Assembly (NCBI GenBank): GCA_963704535.1
Contig: OY969916.1
Location: forward strand, 5,332,001-5,396,000
Length of the DNA: 64,000 bases
Direction of reading: 5' to 3'
DNA from: G963704535 sp963704535
Lineage (GTDB): Bacteria; Chloroflexota; Chloroflexia; Chloroflexales; Roseiflexaceae
Numbering within the stretch: position 1 is the first letter of the stretch; each line of letters opens with the position of its first letter. This document shows, piece by piece, positions 1 through 7,633 of the stretch. The notes under the pieces were generated by a model, which did not search any database, was not told the origin of the DNA, and saw only the letters and a program-made list of their open reading frames with translations. A program made the translations under genes and the position numbers.

Positions 1-221
1 GGCTGGCCGAGTTCGGCGCCAGGTGCCAATACCACCAAACCTCGCCGGACTCGCACTTCACGCGCGGGCGGATCTGCTCGCTCGCGCAGCCCGACGGGCG
101 GATCTCACTGAACGATATGCGCCTGATTACTACAGAGCACGGGGAGCGGCGGGAGCAACTGCTGGCGAGCCAGGAGGAGTACGTCGTGGCCCTCGGCGAG
201 CACTTTGGATTTGAGCTATAG
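1..221 (+). CDS. Arylamine N-acetyltransferase, C-terminal part (gene runs off the left edge)
   Basis: Codons are read from base 3 to a TAG at 219-221; the start lies outside the window. The fragment contains HQTSPDSHFTRGRICSL and, later, RLITTEHGERRE, the conserved C-terminal region of NAT enzymes, which transfer acetyl or related acyl groups from CoA thioesters to arylamines through a Cys-His-Asp triad. That triad lies in the missing N-terminal part. The last leucine codon and the stop (CTATAG) coincide with the terminal inverted repeat of the small repeat element that follows, so the element appears to have landed at the very end of the gene. Family assignment is confident; substrate cannot be judged. 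Confidence 0.85.
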   Translation, partial: LAEFGARCQYHQTSPDSHFTRGRICSLAQPDGRISLNDMRLITTEHGERREQLLASQEEYVVALGEHFGFEL

Positions 222-311
222 CGTTCCTAAATGAGTTGAAAAAGGGGGTGTGGGGGAAGCCCCCACAAAAATCTCTTCCCACTTTACGACCCTGATAGGA
301 ATGCTATATAG
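216..311. repeat. MITE-like palindromic element, family C, copy 1
   Basis: About 96 bp bounded by imperfect terminal inverted repeats (CTATAGCGTTCCTAAAT at the left, the complement of TAGGAATGCTATATAG at the right), with a GGGGGTGTGGGGGAAGCCCCC core. A second copy lies at 39777-39869. It has no coding capacity. Confidence 0.75.
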
Positions 312-329
312 TCGAAAGAGCGATAAACC

Positions 330-1136
330 GTGGATCACTTTATCTGCATCACCTGCGGCACCCAGTACCCAGCAAGCACTGGCGCCCCGGCGCACTGCCC
401 GATCTGTGAGGACGACCGGCAGTACGTCAACCAGGACGGGCAGCAGTGGACGACGCTGGCCGAGATGCGCCCCAGGCACAGCAATACGTTCGCCGAGGTC
501 GCCCTCGGCATCACCGGCATCCGCACCGAGCCGGCCTTCGCGATCGGCCAGCAAGCCTACCTGATTCAGACCGAGGCGGGCAACCTGCTGTGGGATTGCG
601 TCAGCTTCCTGGACGACGCGACAGTCGCGGCGGTCGAGGAGCGCGGCGGCATCGCGGCGATGGCGACCTCGCACCCGCACCTCTACGGCTCTATGATCGA
701 GTGGAGCCGCGCCTTCGACGCGCCGATCTACATCCACGCCGATAACCGGCCATGGACGATGCGCCCGGACGAGGCGATCCGGTACTGGGACGGCCCGGCG
801 ACCGAGGTGCTGCCCGGCCTGACGATCGTTCGCTGTGGCGGGCACTTCCCCGGCAGCAGCGTGCTACATTGGGCCGCCGGGGCCGAGGGAAACGGCGCTT
901 TGTTCACGGGCGATACGATCATGGTAGCCAACGACCGGCGCTACGTCAGCTTTATGTATAGTTTCCCAAATATGGTTCCGTTGAACGCGGCGGCGGTGCG
1001 CGGCATTGTCGGGGCGGTGGAGCCGTATGCGTTCGACCGCATCTACGGGGCCTGGCCCAGGAGTGTCGTCGCCGCCGACGCGAAGGGTGTGGTGCGCCGG
1101 TCGGTCGAGCGCTATATCGCACACATCCGCGATTGA
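330..1136 (+). CDS. MBL-fold metallohydrolase with N-terminal zinc ribbon
   Basis: A 268-aa protein read from a GTG start. Residues 6-26 hold two CxxC pairs (CITCG and CPIC), a rubredoxin-like zinc ribbon. The rest is a metallo-beta-lactamase fold: SHPHLYG near residue 111 replaces the usual HxHxDH, followed by GGHFPGSS and the LFTGDT strand. The altered first motif means metal binding may differ from standard hydrolases. Homologues of this layout are generally annotated only as MBL-fold hydrolases, and I cannot name a substrate. There is only a weak purine-rich site (AAAGAG) upstream of the GTG; no other in-frame start keeps the zinc ribbon. The gene stands alone between a repeat element and an insertion sequence. 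Confidence 0.8.
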   Translation: MDHFICITCGTQYPASTGAPAHCPICEDDRQYVNQDGQQWTTLAEMRPRHSNTFAEVALGITGIRTEPAFAIGQQAYLIQTEAGNLLWDCVSFLDDATVAAVEERGGIAAMATSHPHLYGSMIEWSRAFDAPIYIHADNRPWTMRPDEAIRYWDGPATEVLPGLTIVRCGGHFPGSSVLHWAAGAEGNGALFTGDTIMVANDRRYVSFMYSFPNMVPLNAAAVRGIVGAVEPYAFDRIYGAWPRSVVAADAKGVVRRSVERYIAHIRD

Positions 1137-1159
1137 TGCGTGAAATGCGAAGGGGCGTA

Positions 1160-1180
1160 GGGGCGTATGCAATACGCCCC
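1160..1180. repeat. 21-bp palindrome GGGGCGTA-TGCAA-TACGCCCC, copy 1
   Basis: Stem GGGGCGTA / TACGCCCC around a 5-base loop. The same 21-mer, reverse-complemented, occurs in the sufC-sufD gap (10588-10608), and nearly exactly at 27979-27999. The adjacent AGGGGCGTAG (1151-1160) is the complement of the 10-bp repeat flanking the insertion sequence. Confidence 0.8.
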
Positions 1181-1234
1181 TGGTATCATGAGAGATGTGG
1201 GATGGAGAGATCGCCTACGCCCCTGGCGCATCAA

Positions 1235-1480
1235 CGTCGTTACGTAGATCGGTCCCCATCCCCATCCAATCGAGTGGTTGTGTGTCTAGATCCGACGGTT
1301 GTCGCTCACCAGTGAGACCGTTGCCACCGCCCCAGAACCCATCAGTTCGGGCGTAGACAGGTCCTTGGCTGGAGAGAATGCAGAGCACCTTGAGCACTCA
1401 GCTCGCATACCAGGTTGTTATGGGCGCCTCCAGCCCCCGATGGTTTGCGACCCGCTCGGATCGCACCGAGCTTGGAGGTC
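1235..1480 (+). ncRNA. Possible bridge-RNA region of the IS110-type element
   Basis: IS110-group elements are known to encode a structured bridge RNA in the long non-coding end upstream of the recombinase, with loops that pair with target and donor DNA. Here the only sizeable non-coding part of the element is this left end, including CCCATCCCCATCC and several short inverted segments. I could not fold it and identified no pairing loops, so this is a prediction by position only. Confidence 0.3.
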
Positions 1481-1485
1481 CTACC

Positions 1486-2511
1486 ATGTCTGAGATGTTT
1501 GTCGGTGTTGATGTCGCCCAGACGACTTTGGTTGCAGCGTTGTGGGTCAACGGTCAGGCTGTCCGCCTGAAAGACTGTCCCAATTCGCCTGACGGCTTCC
1601 TGGCCCTCGCCGCCCAGCTTGCTCAGGCTCGTCAAACCTATGCCACTGACGGTGTCCATCTGATTGTCGAGCCGACTGGCGGCTATGAACTGGCCTTGGC
1701 CAGCTTTGCACTCCAACAGGGCTGGCTGGTCAGCCGCCCGAATCCAGCCCAGGTACGTGAGTGGGCTCGCGGTCGCGGCTACCGCGCCAAGACCGACCGA
1801 GTGGATGGCCGTATGCTGGCTCACTATGGTGCCGAAGCGCACCCGCCACACTGGCAGCCCTTGCCAGATCAGGTCAATGAGCTGGAACTGATGTTGCGGC
1901 GCAAAGAGGATCTGGAACAGTTGCTGCGCCAGGAACTCAACCGCCAGCATGCATTGAAAGGGCGTCCAGGCGTGCCAGCCTCGGTCACGACCAGCCTGGA
2001 GCGCGTGAAAGAAGCATTGGAGCAGGAACTCCAAGAACTGGAGCAGGCAATCAAACAGCATCTGGAACTGCATACTGAGTTGAAGGAGGCAGCCAAACGC
2101 TTGCGAACGGTGCCGGGGATCGGAGCCAAGAACGTGCTGTGGGTGCTGGTGTTGCTGTATCGCTGGCACACACTGACAGAAGGTCAAGGGGATGCCAAAG
2201 GGTTGGTGGCCTACGCCGGGCTGGACCCGCAAGCGTATGAGAGTGGGACGAGTGTGCGAAAACGAGCCAGCATCTCGCGCAAGGGCAACCGCGGCCTGCG
2301 CAGGCGCTTGTTCTTGGGCGCGTTGGGCGGGATACGCGGCAAGAACGTCTTGCGGGCCTTCTACCAGCGCTTGGTTGGACGCGGCAAGGCCAAAAAGGCG
2401 GCCTTGATCGCAGGTGCACGCAAGATTTTGGTCTGGGCTTGGGCAGTGTTTCGTGATCATACGACCTTTGATCCCAGCAAAGTCACTCGCGAACTCGCTT
2501 TTGCCTCTTGA
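1486..2511 (+). CDS. IS110-family transposase (DEDD recombinase)
   Basis: A 341-aa protein starting at ATG 1486, eight bases after GGAGGT; the upstream in-frame extension is rejected for lack of a ribosome site. The N-terminal RuvC-like DEDD domain begins MFVGVDVAQTT and continues with IVEPTGGYE and the KTDRVDGRMLAHYG block. A coiled-coil stretch lies near residues 135-205. The C-terminal Transposase_20 domain starts at LRTVPGIGAKN and includes GLVAYAGLDP, with the conserved serine region GTSVRKRASISRKGN. All blocks are present and unbroken, so the enzyme is probably active. It cuts and rejoins DNA through the serine in the C-terminal domain, guided in this family by the element's own RNA. 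Confidence 0.93.
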   Translation: MSEMFVGVDVAQTTLVAALWVNGQAVRLKDCPNSPDGFLALAAQLAQARQTYATDGVHLIVEPTGGYELALASFALQQGWLVSRPNPAQVREWARGRGYRAKTDRVDGRMLAHYGAEAHPPHWQPLPDQVNELELMLRRKEDLEQLLRQELNRQHALKGRPGVPASVTTSLERVKEALEQELQELEQAIKQHLELHTELKEAAKRLRTVPGIGAKNVLWVLVLLYRWHTLTEGQGDAKGLVAYAGLDPQAYESGTSVRKRASISRKGNRGLRRRLFLGALGGIRGKNVLRAFYQRLVGRGKAKKAALIAGARKILVWAWAVFRDHTTFDPSKVTRELAFAS

Positions 2512-2526
2512 CAAACATGAGAGCAT

Positions 2527-2922
2527 CTACGCCCCTTCTTCGTCTTCGAGGGGCTGCCGGCCAGCGAAGCCCGTCTCAGTCGGGTGCCAGAACCTGACGC
2601 GCGGCTCGTCGTAGCGCCAGCAGAGGTAGACCTCGACGCCGTCGCGCAGCGCCAGAAAATCGAGCAGACCGGTCGCCGGGTCCTTGAGTTCGACACCGAG
2701 GGCCTGGATCGCGACCATCGCGTTCTGCAAACGGACAAGCTCGGCTGCGGCCAGTGAGAGTGGCGGGCCACCAAGATCATCGCGGGGCTTGCGCTCGAGG
2801 AGTGCGACAACCTGCTCATGCACCGCGCTAAGGCGCCGCCAGGCCCGCATCAGCCGCTCGACCTGCGGCCGCAGCACCGGGAGCAGCGCATTGGCTTCGG
2901 CAATCGTGAAATAGCGCGGCAT
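2527..2922 (-). CDS. DUF2203 family protein
   Basis: A 131-aa protein. ATG 2922 is preceded by GGAG with five bases of spacing; a GTG two codons upstream is possible but sits inside the ribosome site. The sequence begins PRYFTIAEANALLP, which with the C-terminal VYLCWRYDEP and FWHPTETGFAGR is diagnostic of DUF2203. The family is common in Chloroflexota, Actinobacteria and Firmicutes; its function is unknown. The body is helical (MRAWRRLSAVHEQVVALLE). The stop codon lies within the 10-bp repeat bordering the IS110-type element, so the insertion fell just past the end of the reading frame and left the protein intact. Confidence 0.85.
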   Translation of the reverse strand: MPRYFTIAEANALLPVLRPQVERLMRAWRRLSAVHEQVVALLERKPRDDLGGPPLSLAAAELVRLQNAMVAIQALGVELKDPATGLLDFLALRDGVEVYLCWRYDEPRVRFWHPTETGFAGRQPLEDEEGA

Positions 2923-3024
2923 GATCACTCCGCGTTTTATTTGCTGGCCGGCCCATTATAGCACATCCGGCACGTTGCATCTCTTGACAACCTCTGGTAC
3001 CATAGCATCCTTGATCTTGGACAC

Positions 3025-3165
3025 CGAGTGTCTATTCAAATAACACTGGTTTGGTTGGAGAATTTGGGGAGGGTCGCCCTCCAAGCCCCTCCCGGCTCCG
3101 GGTGTCTATTCAAATACCATGTGGGTGGGGTTATTCTTGAGGGGCGGCCCCCTCAAACTCCCCCT
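3025..3165. repeat. Direct repeat GTGTCTATTCAAATA with two GC-rich hairpins
   Basis: GTGTCTATTCAAATA occurs near 3028 and again near 3103. Each copy is followed by a hairpin: a GGGAGGG/CCCTCC type near 3066-3100 and GAGGGGCGGCCCCCTC near 3140-3160, the latter resembling the core of repeat family B. This fills the gap upstream of the dehydrogenase gene; I see no promoter I would stand behind. Confidence 0.55.
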
Positions 3166-3192
3166 ATGTTTGCGTTAGGTGAAGGAGCCGCT

Positions 3193-4191
3193 ATGAGTGA
3201 CCTTCCGCGCGTGTATGTGACCCGCCGCCTGCCCCAGCCAGCGCTGGATCTGCTGTCCCAGCACACCCAGATCAGCGTGTGGCCGGGCGAGCTTCCGCCG
3301 CCACGCGCCGTGCTCATGAAGGAGGTCACGCAGATCGACGGGCTACTGACGTTGCCGGTCGATCGGGTCGACGCGGCACTGCTTGATGCATCCCGGCATC
3401 TGCGGGTCGTCAGCAACTATGCTGTCGGCTGCGACAACATCGACGTGGCGGCGGCGACCATGCGTGGTATCATGGTCACCAGTACGCCGGATGTGCTCAC
3501 CGAGACGGTGGCCGACTTCGCGATGGCGCTGATGCTGGCGGCGGCGCGCCGGGTGATCGAGAGCACCCAGTATGTCAAGGCTGGGCGCTGGCGCACTTGG
3601 GGGCCGGAGACTCTGCTGGGCCGCGACCTGTACGGCGCGACGATCGGGCTGGTCGGCTTGGGCCGGGTCGGGCAAGCGGTGGCGCGCCGGGCCGGCGGGT
3701 TTGGCATGCGCGTGCTGTACCACAACCTCAATCGCAAGATCGCGGAGGAGTTCGACGGCGGCCCCGAGTACGCCCCGCTCGACCGGCTGCTGGCCGAGAG
3801 CGACGTGATCTCGCTCCACTGCCCGCTCACCGACGAGACCTACCACCTGATCGACCACGACGCGTTGGCGCTGCTCAAGCCGGATGCGATCCTAGTCAAC
3901 ACCGCCAGCGGCCCGCTGGTGGACACGCGCGCCCTGGTCGAGGCGCTGCGACAGCGGCCGATCATCGCGGCACTGGATGTGACCGACCCGGAGCCGTTGC
4001 CGACCGACCACCCACTCCTGGCGCTGCCCAATGCGATCGTCACCCCGCACGTGGCCAGCGCCAGCGTGCAGACCCGCACGCGTATGGCGCTGCTGGCGGC
4101 GACCGACCTGGTCACGGCGCTGCGCGGCGAGCGCCCGCGCTTCCTGGTCAACCCGGGAGTGTGGCGTGAGCGCGAGATCTCGGTCGGTTAG
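3193..4191 (+). CDS. D-isomer 2-hydroxyacid dehydrogenase (glyoxylate/hydroxypyruvate reductase-like), catalytic Arg replaced
   Basis: A 332-aa protein from ATG 3193, with GAAGGAG at 3181-3187; the open frame extends further upstream through repeat DNA, which I exclude. It aligns with NAD(P)-dependent D-glycerate dehydrogenases that reduce glyoxylate or hydroxypyruvate. The nucleotide site is GLVGLGRVGQAVARRA at about residues 152-167. The acid/base pair is present: the Glu in LDVTDPEPL and the His in VTPHVASA. The third catalytic residue, Arg in the family motif NTARG, is Ser here (NTASG, codon AGC at 3907-3909, residue 239), one base away from CGC. Activity is therefore doubtful unless the base is a sequencing error. 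No operon partner is evident. Confidence 0.88.
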   Translation: MSDLPRVYVTRRLPQPALDLLSQHTQISVWPGELPPPRAVLMKEVTQIDGLLTLPVDRVDAALLDASRHLRVVSNYAVGCDNIDVAAATMRGIMVTSTPDVLTETVADFAMALMLAAARRVIESTQYVKAGRWRTWGPETLLGRDLYGATIGLVGLGRVGQAVARRAGGFGMRVLYHNLNRKIAEEFDGGPEYAPLDRLLAESDVISLHCPLTDETYHLIDHDALALLKPDAILVNTASGPLVDTRALVEALRQRPIIAALDVTDPEPLPTDHPLLALPNAIVTPHVASASVQTRTRMALLAATDLVTALRGERPRFLVNPGVWREREISVG

Positions 4192-4220
4192 CGCTTGTAG
4201 GCAGTAAGCTCCTGCTCGCT

Positions 4221-4284
4221 GGGAGATTGGAGATTGGAGATTTTGACGTCCGATCAATCTCTAATCTCCAATCTCTAATCTCCA
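4221..4284. repeat. Inverted array of short tandem repeats (GAGATTG units)
   Basis: GGAGATT repeated three times, a short spacer, then AATCTCCAATCTCTAATCTC. The two arms can form a long hairpin between convergent genes. Related arrays with the same unit lie at 16572-16630, 19786-19855 and 59576-59631. Confidence 0.8.
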
Positions 4285-4288
4285 AATC

Positions 4289-5011
4289 CTACGCATGCCC
4301 CTCGCCTGCATCCGGCCACGGCCCCTCGATCAGCGCCCGCGTCTCGGCGACCGCCACCTCCCACAGCGCCAGCGTATCAGCGTCGGGCCGCTGGTACAAC
4401 CCGCCGAAGTTGCCGTCGCCGAGCTGCGCGCGAACCTCGGCGGGGCCAAGCAGCCGCAGCCGCGCCAGATCGGTCATCGACTTCTGCTCGGCCGGCATCG
4501 CCACGCCCGCCAGCCGGGTCCAGGGGAAGTTCTCCATCCAGGAGGCGTGCGAGGCCACCGGATCGATCGCTTGGACCTTGGCCCAGGTACGCGGCGCGTT
4601 CCACCAATTGTGCCAGCGCACCCGCAGGCCGGGATGCTCGGCCATCCACTCATCGATTAGCGCCTGGCCGAAGGCGTTGCCGCCATGGCCGTTCACCACC
4701 ACAATGCGCCGGAAGCCGCTCCCGGCCAGGCTGTCGAGGATGTCGCGCAGCACCCGTACGTAGGTCTCGACCCGCAGGGTGATGCTGCCGGGATAGGCCC
4801 GGAAGTGGGGCGTGACGCCGTAGGGCTGCGCCGGGAACACCGGCACGCCCAGCGGCTCGGCCGCCTCGACAGCCACCCGCTCCGCCAGGATGCTATCGAC
4901 GCTCAGGCTCAGGTAGGCGTGTTGCTCGGTGCTGCCCAGCGGCAGCACGGCCCGATCATCGCGGGCAAGGTAGTCCTCCACCTGCCGCCAGTTCATGTCG
5001 GAGATCCGCAT
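4289..5011 (-). CDS. Creatininase-family amidohydrolase
   Basis: A 240-aa protein; ATG 5011 follows GAAAGGAAAG on the minus strand. The signature LPLGSTEQHAYLSLSVDS provides the family's metal-binding Glu, His and Asp, and RIVVVNGHGGN is the second conserved block, with PYGVTPHFRAYPG between them. Members are Zn/Mn-dependent amidases: creatinine amidohydrolase, MftE, and formamide hydrolases of riboflavin and F420 synthesis. The usual HGPHLP is HAYLSL here, so the substrate is unlikely to be creatinine. Nothing in the neighbourhood suggests a pathway; the gene is convergent with the upstream dehydrogenase across a hairpin array. Confidence 0.82.
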   Translation of the reverse strand: MRISDMNWRQVEDYLARDDRAVLPLGSTEQHAYLSLSVDSILAERVAVEAAEPLGVPVFPAQPYGVTPHFRAYPGSITLRVETYVRVLRDILDSLAGSGFRRIVVVNGHGGNAFGQALIDEWMAEHPGLRVRWHNWWNAPRTWAKVQAIDPVASHASWMENFPWTRLAGVAMPAEQKSMTDLARLRLLGPAEVRAQLGDGNFGGLYQRPDADTLALWEVAVAETRALIEGPWPDAGEGHA

Positions 5012-5333
5012 AGGATGCTTTCCTTTCATATCAACTTGCGTTCCGGTGGAGAAGATTGAAGTGGGAGAAAACAAGATCGTGGAGGGCGGCCCCTCCACAC
5101 CTCCCCGCCGAACGATACCCCGTTCATAGTGCCGAAGCGGCGCGCGGGGGTCTCGGCTACATCTCAGGACTGACAGCGATCTCGACCAATAGTATACCCC
5201 ATCACTCCCCCCGTCATGTTAGAATGAGCGGCGGCTCGGCGACTGGTGCGCTCACGTCGAACAACCAGCCACGCCCGAGTCACGTCGTACTCTGCGGCTC
5301 CACATGGAGCCACAACCCTGAAGGGAACACCTG

Positions 5334-6284
5334 ATGAAGAAGTCCATCCTGCGCGCCATACCGGCGCTCTTCCTAGCGCTCGCGATCACCGCCTGCGGCG
5401 GCGACGCGCCCTCGGAGGGCAGCGCGGCCACGACGGCCCCGGCCAGCGAACCGACCGCCGTCCCGACCACGGTACCAACCAAAGTCCCTCCGACCGCAGT
5501 TCCCCCGACGCCCACACCCAAGCCGAGCCTGAGCGCCCAGGAGGCCATCGCCGGGGCGCGCGAGCAGTCCAAGAACGTCAAGGCCTACCAGCTTGAGATG
5601 ACCATGACCATGCAGGGAACACTCGGCGAGGATATACCGGGCACGGACCCGAACCAGGAGATCGAGGCGATCAACCTCAATGGCAAATTCGACGGCAAGA
5701 ACTCGCACTTCACGATGAAGGGGTTCTTCGCGGCGTTCCTGGGCGTCGAGCCCGACAAAGGGCTTGAGGTCATCTCGATCGACGGCCAGAGCTACATCCA
5801 CGGCCCGGTGCCGATGCTCGGCGCGACCGAGGACCAGTGGTATATCGCCGACGCGTCGCAGAGCTCGCTCGCCGAGCCGCCGATCAACACCGGCGACATG
5901 CTGGATGGCCTCGACGAGGCGAACGTCGCCGCGCTGAAGAGCGACGGCCAGGAGCAGCTCGACGGCCAGCAGTGCAACGTCTTCAGCGGCGACAAAGCGG
6001 CCACGCTCAAGCTACTGGAAGGTACCGGCTCCAGCACGACGACGACCGACATGTTCGAGGAGGTCGAGGATGCCAACACGAAGATCGTGATCTGCGAGGA
6101 CGGCTACCTGCACCAGATGGGCTTCGCCGTCTCCGGCAGCGCCAAGGAGCAGCCGGACCAGAAAGCTTCGTTCGCGATGACGATGCACATGTTCGACTTC
6201 GACGGCGACATCACGATCGAGGCGCCCGAGGGCGCGGTGAAACTGGAGACGCCGGAGCTTAACTTCCCGACCACGACGCCGTAA
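5334..6284 (+). CDS. Secreted lipoprotein, LppX/LprG-like
   Basis: A 316-aa protein with a classical lipoprotein signal: MKKS, a hydrophobic core and lipobox LAITAC with the acylated cysteine at residue 21. A Thr/Pro-rich, low-complexity linker spans about residues 25-62. The remainder alternates beta strands (YQLEMTMTMQG, LNGKFDGKNSHFTMKG, LEVISIDGQSYIHG, KIVICEDGYLHQMGF) in the way seen in LolA/LppX-like lipid-binding half-barrels. That fold assignment is inferred from pattern only. AAGGGA lies about 10 bases before the ATG. The gene precedes aroB with a repeat hairpin between them, and the two are probably unrelated. Confidence 0.65.
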   Translation: MKKSILRAIPALFLALAITACGGDAPSEGSAATTAPASEPTAVPTTVPTKVPPTAVPPTPTPKPSLSAQEAIAGAREQSKNVKAYQLEMTMTMQGTLGEDIPGTDPNQEIEAINLNGKFDGKNSHFTMKGFFAAFLGVEPDKGLEVISIDGQSYIHGPVPMLGATEDQWYIADASQSSLAEPPINTGDMLDGLDEANVAALKSDGQEQLDGQQCNVFSGDKAATLKLLEGTGSSTTTTDMFEEVEDANTKIVICEDGYLHQMGFAVSGSAKEQPDQKASFAMTMHMFDFDGDITIEAPEGAVKLETPELNFPTTTP

Positions 6285-6292
6285 TATCATCT

Positions 6293-6352
6293 GGAAAAAG
6301 GGGAGTTTGAGGGGGTGGCCCCTCAAACTCCCCTTTTCAGACAGTCTCTCAA
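6293..6352. repeat. Palindromic repeat family B (complete copy)
   Basis: AAAAAGGGGAGTTTGAGG pairs with CCTCAAACTCCCCTTTT around a short centre, ending in the family terminus TTCAGACAGTCTCT. Other copies or halves lie at 7620-7650, 16233-16264, 19685-19745, 32473-32530, 32818-32892, 54820-54870 and 59633-59703. It may act as a terminator after the lipoprotein gene. Confidence 0.75.
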
Positions 6353-6366
6353 AGGAAGTCATCTCC

Positions 6367-7482
6367 ATGGATCTACCTCTACTCACTGTCACTACGCCCA
6401 CCGCCAGCTACCCGGTCCTGATCGGGCCAGGGCTGCTGCACGCGCTGCCCGACCAACTCGGCGCGCTGGGCCTGGGCGGCAAAGCCTGGCTGATCAGCGA
6501 CACGGCGGTCTACCCGCGCTACGGCGCGATCGTCCAGGATCTGCTGCGGGGCGCCGGATACACCGTGCAGAGCCACGCGGTGCCGGCCGGCGAGGCCAGC
6601 AAGGACTTGGCGACCGCCGCGCGGCTCTACGACTGGATGATCGGCGGCGGGGTCGAGCGGCGCGACACAGTGCTGGCGCTCGGCGGCGGGGTCGTGGGCG
6701 ACCTGGCCGGCTTCGTCGCGGCGACGGCGCTGCGCGGTGTCGCCCTGGTCCAGCTTCCCACGACGCTGCTGGGCATGGTCGATAGCGCGATCGGCGGCAA
6801 GACCGGGGTGAACCACCCGCTCGGCAAGAACCTGATCGGCGCGTTCCACCAGCCGCACCTGGTGCTGAGCGACACAATGACCCTGGCTACGCTGCCCCCG
6901 CGCGAGCTGCGGGCCGGCTGGGCCGAGGTGATCAAGCACGGCGTCATCCGCGACGCGGGGCTGTTCCAGGATCTGGAGGACAGCAGCGCACAGGTCGCCG
7001 ATCTCAGCTCGGCCAGGGCGATCCACCAGCTCCAATCCACGATCGGCGCGCTGGTCCACCGGGCGGTGAAGGTCAAGGTTGACGTGGTCAATGCCGACGA
7101 GCGCGAGTATGGTGAGCGGATGCTGCTCAACTACGGCCACACGCTGGGCCACGCCCTGGAGGCCGCGACTGGCTACGGCACGCTGCTCCACGGCGAGGCG
7201 GTCGCCATCGGCATGCACCTGGCGGCGCGGATCGCTCAGAGGCTGGATATGCTGGACGCCGCCGCAGTCGAGCGGCAGCGCCGGCTGCTGGGCGCCTACG
7301 GGCTCCCGACCGCGATCCCCGATGGCGTCGCACCCGAGCACTTGATGGCGCTGACCCTGCACGATAAGAAGGTGAGCGCAGGGCGGGTGCGCTGGGTACT
7401 CCCGACGACGATCGGCAGCGTCACGGTGCGCGATGACGTGCCGCAGGCGCTGGTACGCGCGGTGCTCGAAAGCAACGCCTGA
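6367..7482 (+). CDS. aroB: 3-dehydroquinate synthase
   Basis: A 371-aa protein of normal family length, from ATG 6367 with AAAGGAAG upstream. AroB converts DAHP to 3-dehydroquinate, the second step of the shikimate pathway, using NAD and a divalent metal. The NAD-binding block ALGGGVVGDLAGFVAA and the adjacent QLPTTLLGMVDSAIGGKTG (about residues 103-145) are textbook. LLNYGHTLGHALE supplies metal-binding histidines, and the catalytic-site GWAEVIKHG is present. A family B repeat lies directly upstream, and a GC-rich hairpin downstream. No other shikimate gene is in the window. Confidence 0.97.
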   Translation: MDLPLLTVTTPTASYPVLIGPGLLHALPDQLGALGLGGKAWLISDTAVYPRYGAIVQDLLRGAGYTVQSHAVPAGEASKDLATAARLYDWMIGGGVERRDTVLALGGGVVGDLAGFVAATALRGVALVQLPTTLLGMVDSAIGGKTGVNHPLGKNLIGAFHQPHLVLSDTMTLATLPPRELRAGWAEVIKHGVIRDAGLFQDLEDSSAQVADLSSARAIHQLQSTIGALVHRAVKVKVDVVNADEREYGERMLLNYGHTLGHALEAATGYGTLLHGEAVAIGMHLAARIAQRLDMLDAAAVERQRRLLGAYGLPTAIPDGVAPEHLMALTLHDKKVSAGRVRWVLPTTIGSVTVRDDVPQALVRAVLESNA

Positions 7483-7556
7483 GCGCTCGATCCACAATCC
7501 CTGGCACGGCTTTTGCTTAACTAATCAGTGGACCGAGAGGAGAAGGAAGGTCCGAC

Positions 7557-7584
7557 CGAAGCCGCTCCTATTGGGGCGGCTTCG
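7557..7584 (+). terminator. Hairpin downstream of aroB
   Basis: CGAAGCCGCTCC pairs with GGGCGGCTTCG around a five-base loop. There is no U tract, so terminator function is likely but not certain. Between this and 7634 lies a half copy of repeat family B. Confidence 0.55.
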
Positions 7585-7633
7585 GCGATGATATGGCTCC
7601 GCGCGATCACCCAGCCCGCCAAACTCCCCCTTT

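Larger units (their letters stand above)
1215..2526 (+). mobile_element. IS110-type insertion sequence (about 1.31 kb)
   Basis: The 10-mer CTACGCCCCT occurs at 1215-1224 and again at 2527-2536, 1312 bp apart, bracketing a complete IS110-family transposase gene. The element can equally be drawn as 1225-2536. The right copy contains the stop codon of the DUF2203 gene, and the left copy would restore the same stop if the element were removed, which supports insertion into this 10-mer. No long terminal inverted repeats are seen, as usual for IS110. Roughly 260 bp of non-coding DNA precede the transposase and almost none follows it. The exact ends are inferred. Confidence 0.65.

Noticed and set aside
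1342..2526. A 394-codon minus-strand frame over the transposase
   Set aside because: Exact antisense of the IS110 transposase; Cys/Gln-rich translation with no family features.
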